Shown here: positions 26,312 through 34,296 of the stretch, in pieces
Numbering within the stretch: position 1 is the first letter of the stretch
Layout: each line of letters begins with the position of its first letter
Source of the DNA: Cryobacterium inferilacus
GTDB lineage: Bacteria; Actinomycetota; Actinomycetes; Actinomycetales; Microbacteriaceae
Direction of reading: 5' to 3'
NCBI RefSeq assembly: GCF_019599185.1
Contig: NZ_JAIEUL010000001.1
Span: 124,001 to 188,000 of the forward strand
Length of the DNA: 64,000 bases
The notes under the pieces: model-generated
Databases searched by the model: none
Told to the model about the DNA's origin: nothing
What the model saw: only the letters and a program-made list of their open reading frames with translations
Position numbers and translations under genes: made by a program

Positions 26312-27481
26312 ATGACCTCCCCACGCACCCCGTCGAACAGCCCTGATACGTCCGCCTCCGGCTCTGCCGCTCCTCTGGACGGTCCCTCCTCAGCGTCGCC
26401 CAGCCCATCCATCCCAGCGGTATACGACGTTGTCATCATCGGCGGCGGCGCCGCCGGTCTCAGCGCGGCCGTGGTCCTCGGGCGCGCCCGCCGTTCCGTG
26501 ATCGTGGTCGATGGTGGGCAGCCGCGCAACGCCCCGGCCGCAGGAGTGCACAGCTTCCTCACCCGGGACGGGATCAGCCCTGCGGAGTTGCTGCGGCTCG
26601 GACGGGAGGAGGCTCGCTCGTATGGAGCGGTTCTGGTTGACGGCCTCGCGGTCGACACGCGGCGCTCGGCTGACGGTTTCGTGGTGGTCCTGGCGGACGG
26701 CATGACGATCACCGGTCGCCGCCTGATCATCGCTACCGGGCTGGTGGATGAGCTTCCCGACGTGGCCGGCCTGGCCGGCAGATGGGGCCGCGACGTGCTG
26801 CACTGCCCGTACTGCCACGGCTGGGAAGTGCGGGACCAGGCGATCGGCGTTCTCGGCACCGGACCGATGTCGGTGCACCAGGCGTTGCTGTTCCGCCAGT
26901 GGAGCAGCGACGTCACCCTGTTCCTGCAGCACGGCATGCTCGACCCCGACGGCGCCCTCTCCGAGGAGAACGGACCCACGCCGGCCGAGTGGGAACAGCT
27001 CGCTGCCCGCGGCATCGGCGTCGTGATCGGCCCGGTCGAATCTCTCGAGGTGCGAGACGATGCCCTGGTCGGCGCCCGACTGGCCAGCGGTCACCTGATC
27101 CCCCTGACCGCAATGGTCGTCGCCCCCACCTTCACTGCCCGCACGGGATTCCTTGAAGGTCTGGGCGTGGCTCCGGTGCCGCATCCGATGGGCGTCGGCC
27201 AGCACCTCGACACCGACGAGACCGGCCGGGTACGCCCCGACGGCGTCTCGGTTCCCGGCGTGTGGGCGGCGGGAAACTCGACCAACCTGATGGCCCAGGT
27301 CGTCGTGTCCGCCGCGGCCGGCCTCGGCGTGGCCACCGCGGTCAACGCCGACCTGATCATGGAAGAGATCAATACCGCCGTGGCCGCGTACCGCACGCCG
27401 TTCTCGGCCGCCGCCGAAGCCGCACAGAGCGTCACGGTGCTCGGCGACCGCCGGCACGGCCTCTCCCAGCCGCTCGGCTAG
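26312..27481 (+). CDS. thioredoxin reductase-like FAD/NAD(P)-dependent oxidoreductase
   Basis: 389 residues. After a Ser/Pro-rich extension of about 35 residues that is unlike the family, the FAD-binding DVVIIGGGAAGLSAAVVLGR begins at about 39; the redox pair CPYC is Cys165/Cys168 (DVLHCPYCHGWEVRD); a second nucleotide-binding region with GVLGTGPMSVHQALLF follows; and the FAD-contacting GVWAAGNSTNLMAQVVVSAA is near the end. The CPYCHGWE variant is typical of actinobacterial TrxB-like proteins that lack a cognate thioredoxin and whose substrate is unknown. The true start may be later than the chosen ATG. The stop overlaps that of the convergent DUF2071 gene. Confidence 0.87.
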   Translation: MTSPRTPSNSPDTSASGSAAPLDGPSSASPSPSIPAVYDVVIIGGGAAGLSAAVVLGRARRSVIVVDGGQPRNAPAAGVHSFLTRDGISPAELLRLGREEARSYGAVLVDGLAVDTRRSADGFVVVLADGMTITGRRLIIATGLVDELPDVAGLAGRWGRDVLHCPYCHGWEVRDQAIGVLGTGPMSVHQALLFRQWSSDVTLFLQHGMLDPDGALSEENGPTPAEWEQLAARGIGVVIGPVESLEVRDDALVGARLASGHLIPLTAMVVAPTFTARTGFLEGLGVAPVPHPMGVGQHLDTDETGRVRPDGVSVPGVWAAGNSTNLMAQVVVSAAAGLGVATAVNADLIMEEINTAVAAYRTPFSAAAEAAQSVTVLGDRRHGLSQPLG

Positions 27482-28206
27482 CCTCTGGTGCCGAACCAGG
27501 TGGTGACTCCGGGCGAATAGAGCACCGAATCCGGCGGGCGTTCCCCGGCAAGACCGGGGAACCCTGCGGCGGCCAGCAGCGTGTCGTCGAGTGTGACCAG
27601 GTCTGCCGCGAACAGCCCCCACGGCTCGTGGTGGTTACGCAGGTGCACGGTGCGCCCACGCACCCGGGTGAACAGTGCCCACCGCGCCGTCAGGAAGTCG
27701 GCCAGAGGATCCGCCACGACCGCACGAGTCGTGGGCCGCACCACGATCTGGCTGCGGGCGCCGGCGGCGAAGTGCCGGCTCGAGCTGTAGCGCAGCTCCC
27801 CCGCGGTCACCTCCAAGGTGGTGCGCGACCACATGTATGGGAGCGAGAACAACGCCCTGGCTGCCAGGACAGCGGCCAGGCGGGACGCCTCGAGCGAGAC
27901 GAACACCACACCTCGACGCCCCCGGGCATCCACCGCATACAGCCGCACGTTCACCTCGACGAAGTTGCCGAAGTATGGAACCGGTGGACTGCCGAATACG
28001 GTCGCCCGATCCAGGACGAACGGGATCAAGCCGACCCAGCTGGAGCCGTCGAAGACGTCGGGCCGCAGCCCGGCCGGTAGCAACGGTGCGACCCGCTCTG
28101 CGTCGACCCGCCAGTGCAGGAAAACGAGCTCGGACCAGCGCTGACTGGCCGTCGCCCGCCCGACCAGGGGCGGAGCGACGGCCGTGATCGGCCAGGCGTC
28201 TGACAC
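27478..28206 (-). CDS. DUF2071 (YqjF-like) family protein
   Basis: 242 residues from a GTG at 28206. Typical DUF2071 segments: SQRWSELVFLHWRVDAERVA, LLPAGLRPDVFDGSSWVGLI, FGNFVEVNVRLYAVDARGRR and GVVFVSLEASRLAAVLAARA. The family has the acetoacetate-decarboxylase-like fold but no proven reaction. It follows flotillin by 7 bases without a clear ribosome site, so it is probably cotranscribed and coupled. Its stop lies inside the 4-base palindrome CTAG that also holds the stop of the opposite flavoprotein gene. Confidence 0.85.
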   Translation of the reverse strand: MSDAWPITAVAPPLVGRATASQRWSELVFLHWRVDAERVAPLLPAGLRPDVFDGSSWVGLIPFVLDRATVFGSPPVPYFGNFVEVNVRLYAVDARGRRGVVFVSLEASRLAAVLAARALFSLPYMWSRTTLEVTAGELRYSSSRHFAAGARSQIVVRPTTRAVVADPLADFLTARWALFTRVRGRTVHLRNHHEPWGLFAADLVTLDDTLLAAAGFPGLAGERPPDSVLYSPGVTTWFGTRG

Positions 28207-28213
28207 CGCCGGG

Positions 28214-29695
28214 TTAGATGTCGTTGTCGACGGCTACCGGGCGCCCGGTGGCCTCGGAGTGGGCTGAGGCGGAGTGGGCTGACGCGGAGTGGGCTGACGC
28301 GGAGTGGACCGGCACCACACCGTCGGCCTGGGCCTTCGCGAGGGCGCTGCCCGCAGCGGTGCCGCCGATCAGGCCGCCGAGCAGGTCCTTGATGCCCACG
28401 CCCATGGTGGAGCTGAGCACGGCATCGACCTCGGAAAAGCCGGAGGCGACGTTCTTGCTCAACTGGCTCGCGCCATCGGTCGAGATGACGGTGAGCTGGT
28501 CGATGTTGCCCATGGGCGCCGCAAGCTCGTGCGCGATCTTGGGCAGCATCTCCACGAGCCGCAGCTGGATCAGGGCTTCGGACTGTTCGGCGACGGCCTG
28601 GGCGCTGAGGCGCGTGGCCTCGGCCTCGGCCGAACCGCGAGCCAGGATGGCGTCGGCGTTGGCCTGGCCCTCCGCGCGGATGGCCTCTGCGGTCGCGACT
28701 CGGCTGTCACGATCGGCGTTGGCCGCCGCGACCCTCGCCTCTGCGGCCGCAGCGGCGGAAACCCGAACACGGTAGGCATCGGCATCCGCCACGGCGTTGA
28801 CCTCGGAGTCGAGCTCGGCCTTGCGCAGGCTGGCACGACGTTTGGCGGTCAGCTCCTGCTCCTGCACGATGTTCTGCTGCGCCTTGGCTTCGGCCAGCGG
28901 CTTGGCCGCCGCGGCCTCGGCGGATGCCTTGTCGGTGTCGAGCTGGAGGGCCGCTTTGCGCAGCGCCAGGGTGTTCTGCGCTTCGGCCACGGCCTGCTCG
29001 GCGATGATCGACGCCTCCTGCGCCTCCCGGTTGGCCTGGTGCTCGGCCACCTCGGCCTGACGGCGCACCTTGGCCTGCTCCGCACGACCGAGGTCGCGGA
29101 TGTAGTCGTTCTCGTCCGTGATGCCCTTGATCTCGAACGAGTCGACGTCGACTCCCTGGTTGGCGAGGGATTCCCGTGCGGTGGCGAGCACAGACGAACC
29201 CAGCTCGTCACGCTTCTGGATGATCGTCATGACGTCGGTGGCACCGATCGATGACCGCAGGGAACCACTCAGGACCTCCTGCGCGAAGTTGTCGATGTTC
29301 TTGTCCTGGCCGAGGAATCGCTGGGCGGCGGCGCGGATCGCGGCCGGGTCATCCCCGACCTTGACGATGGCGACGGCCTCGACCGTGAGGGTGATGCCGT
29401 TGCGGTCCTGGGCGATGGCCGTGATCTCGATGGCGCGGCTACGCAGGCTGATCTTGAACGCCTTCTGGAAGAACGGGGTGATGAACACACCCTGGCCGTG
29501 CACGACGCGCTGGCCGGACTCCTCGAGGGTGGCACCGTCGACGATGGTCTTCTTCGACTTCTTTCCGGTGATGACGAGGGCCTCGTCCGGTCCGGCGTTC
29601 TTGTAGATGGTGCGAGCGTAGATCAGTACGACGACACCTATGACAATGACCAGCAGGACCGTGCCGATGACGGGGATGCTGAGGAGTTCAAACAT
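28214..29695 (-). CDS. flotillin-like SPFH/band 7 membrane protein
   Basis: 493 residues. One N-terminal membrane segment (about 4-26, LLSIPVIGTVLLVIVIGVVV), the SPFH domain up to about 200 (FITPFFQKAFKISLRSRAIE, GVDVDSFEIKGITDENDYIR), then a long Ala/Glu-rich coiled coil (about 210-370: AEVAEHQANREAQEASIIAE) and a Gly/Ala-rich C-terminal domain. Flotillins organise membrane microdomains. The last 30 residues hold a short Ser-Ala-His repeat encoded by a 15-bp tandem repeat. GGAAGGAACAC precedes the ATG. Same-strand neighbours are DUF2071 downstream and SHOCT, DUF6325 and a LuxR regulator upstream. Confidence 0.93.
   Translation of the reverse strand: MFELLSIPVIGTVLLVIVIGVVVLIYARTIYKNAGPDEALVITGKKSKKTIVDGATLEESGQRVVHGQGVFITPFFQKAFKISLRSRAIEITAIAQDRNGITLTVEAVAIVKVGDDPAAIRAAAQRFLGQDKNIDNFAQEVLSGSLRSSIGATDVMTIIQKRDELGSSVLATARESLANQGVDVDSFEIKGITDENDYIRDLGRAEQAKVRRQAEVAEHQANREAQEASIIAEQAVAEAQNTLALRKAALQLDTDKASAEAAAAKPLAEAKAQQNIVQEQELTAKRRASLRKAELDSEVNAVADADAYRVRVSAAAAAEARVAAANADRDSRVATAEAIRAEGQANADAILARGSAEAEATRLSAQAVAEQSEALIQLRLVEMLPKIAHELAAPMGNIDQLTVISTDGASQLSKNVASGFSEVDAVLSSTMGVGIKDLLGGLIGGTAAGSALAKAQADGVVPVHSASAHSASAHSASAHSEATGRPVAVDNDI
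28255..28308. repeat. 15-bp tandem repeat in the flotillin C terminus
   Basis: Three full copies and a partial fourth of CGGAGTGGGCTGACG (28255-28269, 28270-28284, 28285-28299, 28300-28308). In the gene frame it encodes repeated SASAH, so copy-number change would keep the frame. Confidence 0.85.
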
Positions 29696-29817
29696 GTGTT
29701 CCTTCCGGTCCGCGCCAGGCGAACATGACGTCGCGCAGCCAGACGGGCCCCGCTCCCTCCACGTAGGCTAGCGGTCCGGCGCCCCGGCGTGGGGTGTCTG
29801 AAGGAGCAGTTGTCTAC

Positions 29818-30141
29818 TCAGGCCAGCAATTTTGCTTTCGCCGCCGTGAACTCGGTGTCGCTGAGCACCCCGACGTTGTGCAGCTGGGAGAGCTGGTTCA
29901 GCTGGTCGAGCAGGGCGGAATCCGGTGCGGCAGGCGGAGCGGCCGGTGGCGCGGCCGCCTGTTGTTGGGCCTCGTACTGGGCCTGCTGGGCCTCGGCATC
30001 GGCCTGCGCCTGGGCGTCCTGGGCGCGCGACTGCTGCCGGCGTTGGACATTGCCGCTCACCGCGGTGGCGGTACCGGCGACAACGGCGGTCCTGGCCGCC
30101 ATACCCAGGAGCCCTGGGCGCCCCATTCGACGAGGTGACAT
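29818..30141 (-). CDS. SHOCT domain-containing small protein
   Basis: 107 residues: a Gly/Ala/Val-rich N-terminal hydrophobic part (about 8-30), a Gln/Ala-rich linker (AQADAEAQQAQYEAQQQAAA) and a C-terminal SHOCT motif at about 72-107 (DQLNQLSQLHNVGVLSDTEF, TAAKAKLLA). SHOCT motifs act as short interaction or oligomerisation modules attached to various proteins. GAGGA precedes the ATG. It lies 72 bases downstream of the DUF6325 gene; the two families often occur side by side in actinobacteria. Function unknown. Confidence 0.85.
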   Translation of the reverse strand: MSPRRMGRPGLLGMAARTAVVAGTATAVSGNVQRRQQSRAQDAQAQADAEAQQAQYEAQQQAAAPPAAPPAAPDSALLDQLNQLSQLHNVGVLSDTEFTAAKAKLLA

Positions 30142-30213
30142 GATCCGGTCCTCACTTTTCTTCCGGTGCTGTTGGTGGCTGATTCAGGTCCTGGCTGGTG
30201 GCGGCTGCGGGCA

Positions 30214-30636
30214 TCAGCGGGCGGCCTCGAGCACCTCGTTGACGACCGCGGCGGGGATGCGCTCCTGGTAGAGCACGGCGCCGCCGGATGCCGCCAGCAC
30301 GGATGCGAAATTCCGGGCCCAGGCCAGTTCCACCACGAGGACCGCCGCGGACGTGCCCGGCAGGAGCTCTGCCGCGAGTTCTTCGACGTCGTCCATGCCG
30401 GCCAGGCCCAGCTCGCCCAGGTTCAGCTCGGGCAGTTGTGCCTTCTCCGGCAGGTCATCGGCCTCGACGATGCGTAGGTCGCCATCCATGCTGCGGGAGA
30501 CGAAGAGCAGGTCGAGCAGCGTGATGGTTTTCTCCCTGATGAGCTCGCGCAGGGCGTCGGCCAGAGCGGGACCCGGCCGGTCTCCGTCGAAGGAGATCAG
30601 GAGAATTTCCACCGGTCCGTACTTGAAGTCCACCAT
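30214..30636 (-). CDS. DUF6325 family protein
   Basis: 140 residues: VDFKYGPVEILLISFDGDRP, ALRELIREKTITLLDLLFVS, LRIVEADDLPEKAQLPELNL and AVLVVELAWARNFASVLAAS. This matches the DUF6325 pattern (formerly grouped with DUF1269-like proteins), which looks like a small alpha/beta protein with a glycine-zipper-like hydrophobic middle in relatives but here is mostly soluble. GAAGGGATGACCG precedes the ATG. It lies between the LuxR regulator and SHOCT on the same strand. No activity is known for the family. Confidence 0.8.
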   Translation of the reverse strand: MVDFKYGPVEILLISFDGDRPGPALADALRELIREKTITLLDLLFVSRSMDGDLRIVEADDLPEKAQLPELNLGELGLAGMDDVEELAAELLPGTSAAVLVVELAWARNFASVLAASGGAVLYQERIPAAVVNEVLEAAR

Positions 30637-30780
30637 CGGTCATCCCTTCGTCGCAGCTGTCGTCGCAGCTGTCGTTGCACATAACGTCGTGCGTGTCGGC
30701 GGACACCGCAGCCCCGTCCGCGGTCAGTGTCGCCGCGCTCCTGATCGGTCGAGTCACCCGTACAGGGTGATTCTTGTCAG

Positions 30781-33537
30781 TCAGAGCAGGCCGAGGTCCT
30801 GGGCTCTGGCCACCGCGTCGGCCCGGTCTGCCGCCTCGAGCTTCTGGTAGATGTTGCGCAGATGGGTTTTCACGGTGTTCGGGCTCACATTCCGTTTCCG
30901 AGCGATATCGGCCACGGACTGGTGGAACGGCAGCTCGCGCAGCACATCGCGTTCCCTGGGAGTCAGGACGGAACCCGATGGGCGGTCCTGGGCCTGTGCT
31001 CCCTCATCGGTGGAGAGGTCGGTGGCGGCGGCGAGCACCTGCCTGGCGAAGTCGTCCAGGTCCCCGAGCCGTCCGATCCGGGCGCGAATCAACGCCACGC
31101 CCTGGCCGCTCCCGGAAATGAACGCACGCTCACAGCCGATCCGACTGCCGAGCCGCAGCGCCCTCAGCAGGCGGGTGTCTGACTCGACGTGCCGACCGGC
31201 GACATCCGCCGCGTGCGCCAGGGCGATCCACGCGCTGACGATGGTCGCGCCCCGCCACGCCGTGCCCTCGTCCAGCGCTGCCGCGCGCAAGCGCTCCTCG
31301 GCCGGATGACCGGAGCGGCTCGGCGGCACCAGGAGGAACTGGCCAAGCAGCGCCTCCAGGGAATTCTCCCCCAGCGCCCGTTCGATCAGCCGAACGAACA
31401 GGGTGTTCTCTGCGCGGCCGTCCAGCGCGCCACTCACCTCGATCACGGGCACGCAGCACAGGCTCAGGGCACGCGGATGGTCGACGCCCATCTCGCGCAT
31501 GAGCAGCATCAACCTATCGAGACTCTGGCGCGTGTGTGCCGGGTGCTCCAGTTCGGCCAGCAGCAGCAGAACTTCCGCGGGCACGCACACTCCGGCGTCG
31601 CCGCCAGTGGCCAGCTCCCGCAACAGGGCAAGGTCTACGGGCCGGCACCGATCGTAGCGGCGGATCATCGCGTACAGCAGCGCCCGGCTGGTGGCGTTGG
31701 TGACCGGAGGCGCCGGATCGGCCGGCACTCTGTGGGCCGGCACAGCACCAATTGGCACAGTACCGACAGCACCAATTGGCACAGCACCGGTCGACGCCGC
31801 ACCCGTCGACGCAGCATCCGTCTGGGCCGCCTCCGTCAGTACCGCCGCGGCCAGTTGCCCTTCCAGCCTGGCGACGTGAAGCCAGTTCCCGGCATGACCT
31901 GCCGCGGTCGCCGCCAGGTCGGTGGCCTGCAGGAACAGCCAGTGGAGGCCGGTTTCGCCGGCTGTCTCCGCGACCTCCCTGAGGATGTCCTCGGCCGCAG
32001 CCGACTGACCGAGACGGTCGAGGCAGCGGCCCTCCGCCATGGCCGCCAACAGGTCGACGGCCGGGTCCAACCGCGCCACGGCGCCGGTCTGATCGTGCAG
32101 GGCCCGCAGGGCCTCCTCCACCTGGGCCCGCTCGGTCACGTGCAGCGCACGCAGGATGGCGAGGACGAAACGCCAGGCCACCGGCGGATAGGCGGTCCGG
32201 CCCGCATCACCGCCGGCCTGGATCACCGCGCCTGCGGCCTCGAAGAGCTGCTGTGTGCGGCGCCGGGCCGGGCCCTCGAGCGGCTCAAGCGCGAGGCGTA
32301 GACATTCGGCGGCCGGGGACACCACACGCCCCTCGACCTCGCCGAGGGCCCGACTGACCACCTCGGCCTGACCCGTCAACACCAGCCCCAGCCCGAATCG
32401 GTCGAGCAGCTCGGCGCACAGGTGCGGTTCGTGCGTCAACAGCGCCTGCTCCAGCGCTGCCGTTCCGTCGGACCTGGCGGAGTACCAGCGGCTGGCCAGC
32501 AGATGCCGACCAGTCGCGGCGCCGGCGTCGTGGCGTTGAGCCTCTGCCTGCAGGTAGGACAGCAGCAGGGGGTGGTAGCGGTAGGCAGTGGGGCCATGGA
32601 CGTCGTGTTCGCGAGTGATCAGGGTTCGGCGGCGGGCCAGCCGCTCGAGGACCGCGCCGGCATCTGCCCGCTGCGACACGGCGACAGCCAGCTCGAGGGG
32701 CACCACATCTCCGAGCGCGGACTGCAGCAGGACCTCGCGGTCCCCCGGCACGAGTCCGGCCACGACCTCCGTGGCGAGATAGTCCGCCACGGCCGGGTTG
32801 TCGCCGTCGAAGTGCTCCAGGTCACCGGCCTCACCCTCGTTTCGTCGCCAGGTGAGGGCGAGCGCCACGCCCGTCGCCCAGCCACCGGTATGCCGCCAGA
32901 GCACGGCGGCGTCCTGGGCGGGGAGGTTGATCTGGTGGTGCTCGGCCAGCTGGAGGGTCTCCGGCAGGGTGAAAGCGAGAGCGTCATCGGCACACGCGAT
33001 CAGTGCCCCAGACGCCTCGAGGGCCGCCAGGCCGACGCCCGGACGGTGACGGCCGGAGACCACCAGGCGCACGCCGGCCGGCGAGCCGGCCAGGGCGCTG
33101 AACAGACCGGCGAGGTTCCCGATGTCGCTGGGCAGGTCATCGACGAACACGAACTCCGGCCCGTCCGCCGCATCCGCAACGGCAACGAGGCTGAGCAGAC
33201 GTCGCCGGATCTCGGCGGGCCCGGTCAGCGTGCGCGGGTCTGCTGCCGCGAGCCAGGTCACACGTCGGTTGGCCGCCACCAGGTTGCGCGCCCACCCCGC
33301 CATGGCGGTGGTCTTCCCCGCTCCGGCGGTATCCCACAGCGCCAGGATCCGGGCGTCGGGATCCGCGAGGCGTTCCAGGAGGGAATCCAGGCGCGCACGA
33401 TGCAGATACCACGCCGGTTCGTCCGCGACCCCGGCCGGCAGCGTATAGTCCGCCTGATCAGGCCACAGGCTCGACCGCAGCGCCGAGGGCTGGGGTTCGG
33501 GAGCGGGAGGGGGTGCCGGGGCGACAGGTGGGGCCAT
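30781..33537 (-). CDS. MalT-like LuxR-family ATP-dependent transcriptional regulator
   Basis: 918 residues from the ATG at 33537 (GAGGA ten bases ahead). Order: Pro-rich start; STAND-type NTPase with a Walker A-like DTAGAGKTTAM near residue 70 and Walker B EFVFVDDLPSD near 130; a long helical repeat region; and a C-terminal LuxR HTH (SVLTPRERDVLRELPFHQSV, ADIARKRNVSPNTVKTHLRN). Such regulators use ATP and a ligand to oligomerise and activate promoters. A low-complexity insert rich in Thr, Gly, Ala and Val (about 31735-31815) interrupts the repeat region. A GTG 111 bases upstream would put the 15-bp inverted repeat inside the gene, which I think less likely. Confidence 0.9.
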   Translation of the reverse strand: MAPPVAPAPPPAPEPQPSALRSSLWPDQADYTLPAGVADEPAWYLHRARLDSLLERLADPDARILALWDTAGAGKTTAMAGWARNLVAANRRVTWLAAADPRTLTGPAEIRRRLLSLVAVADAADGPEFVFVDDLPSDIGNLAGLFSALAGSPAGVRLVVSGRHRPGVGLAALEASGALIACADDALAFTLPETLQLAEHHQINLPAQDAAVLWRHTGGWATGVALALTWRRNEGEAGDLEHFDGDNPAVADYLATEVVAGLVPGDREVLLQSALGDVVPLELAVAVSQRADAGAVLERLARRRTLITREHDVHGPTAYRYHPLLLSYLQAEAQRHDAGAATGRHLLASRWYSARSDGTAALEQALLTHEPHLCAELLDRFGLGLVLTGQAEVVSRALGEVEGRVVSPAAECLRLALEPLEGPARRRTQQLFEAAGAVIQAGGDAGRTAYPPVAWRFVLAILRALHVTERAQVEEALRALHDQTGAVARLDPAVDLLAAMAEGRCLDRLGQSAAAEDILREVAETAGETGLHWLFLQATDLAATAAGHAGNWLHVARLEGQLAAAVLTEAAQTDAASTGAASTGAVPIGAVGTVPIGAVPAHRVPADPAPPVTNATSRALLYAMIRRYDRCRPVDLALLRELATGGDAGVCVPAEVLLLLAELEHPAHTRQSLDRLMLLMREMGVDHPRALSLCCVPVIEVSGALDGRAENTLFVRLIERALGENSLEALLGQFLLVPPSRSGHPAEERLRAAALDEGTAWRGATIVSAWIALAHAADVAGRHVESDTRLLRALRLGSRIGCERAFISGSGQGVALIRARIGRLGDLDDFARQVLAAATDLSTDEGAQAQDRPSGSVLTPRERDVLRELPFHQSVADIARKRNVSPNTVKTHLRNIYQKLEAADRADAVARAQDLGLL

Positions 33538-33565
33538 CGGGAAACGTCCTCGATTTGCAGTGACC

Positions 33566-33599
33566 CCGTCAGGGTCCCGGGTGGCCGGGACCCTGACGG
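33566..33599. promoter_or_regulatory. perfect 15-bp inverted repeat upstream of the MalT-like regulator gene
   Basis: CCGTCAGGGTCCCGG (33566-33580) and its exact complement (33585-33599) around GTGG, starting 29 bases before the regulator start. No T-tract on either side, so a terminator is unlikely. It may be an operator, perhaps autoregulatory, or a stable 5'-UTR hairpin. Confidence 0.65.
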
Positions 33600-33684
33600 A
33601 GTTTCTCGCGGCGTTCGGGTCACCGCCAGTGAGGTGATACTGCCGCACCCGCTGAGCCCGGTCAAGGGGCGATGAGCCGCCGGG

Positions 33685-34248
33685 TCAGTTCCAGCCGTAG
33701 CGGCTGCGCAGCGCGCGCTCCACCCGCGTGTACCCTGCCCGGTCCACGAAGGCCCCCTCGCGGCGCACTCCCCCGTCGCTCACCATGAACACCCTGTCCA
33801 AACCCGCCCAGCTCGGCCGTCGTTCCCTGTCCCACGGCCCGACGCCGAGCGGAACGAAGTCCGCGTCGTCGCCGTGGTCGGTGCTGGTCAGCGCCACGGC
33901 GAGCATCCTCTGACCGGCCGACGCGGCCATGATGATCACGGGGCGGTCCTTGCCCCGCCCGTCCCGTTCCTCGTAGGGAACCCAGGTCCAGACGATCTCG
34001 CCGGGGTCGAGCACGCCATTCGGCGCCGGCGCGTATCCCCACCGGGGGCTGCCCAGCGTGGCCGGATCAATCTCGACCGTGGCGTCGGAACCGGACCCGC
34101 CCGGGGAAGGGTTGCGGGTCTCTGGCCGCGCCTGGCCCGATACAGTTGCCGGACGAGTGGGTGCCGGCCCGGCGGGCGCCCGCCTGCGTGGCGCCACGCG
34201 TTCGATCGCGGAACGAAGGGCGGTGAGGATGCTGCGGCTGCCGATCAC
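33685..34248 (-). CDS. PemK/MazF-like protein without a visible antitoxin
   Basis: 187 residues from a GTG. The first 70 are basic and low-complexity; the C-terminal 115 match the PemK-like fold of actinobacteria: [60 protein letters not shown] and WAGLDRVFMVSDGGVRREGA. In this subfamily ribonuclease activity has not been shown in every member. No small antitoxin gene adjoins: upstream is intergenic DNA and zapE, downstream the LuxR regulator. It may be a housekeeping PemK-like protein. Confidence 0.8.
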   Translation of the reverse strand: MIGSRSILTALRSAIERVAPRRRAPAGPAPTRPATVSGQARPETRNPSPGGSGSDATVEIDPATLGSPRWGYAPAPNGVLDPGEIVWTWVPYEERDGRGKDRPVIIMAASAGQRMLAVALTSTDHGDDADFVPLGVGPWDRERRPSWAGLDRVFMVSDGGVRREGAFVDRAGYTRVERALRSRYGWN

Positions 34249-34296
34249 ACCCGAACCCTACTCCGGTGGTGATTCCGAGCCGACTGTCTCGCCGCC

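Noticed and set aside
30637..30780. Small gene or RNA between LuxR and DUF6325
   Set aside because: Contains only a 12-bp direct repeat (TCGTCGCAGCTG twice) and no start with ribosome site or stable RNA fold that I can recognise.
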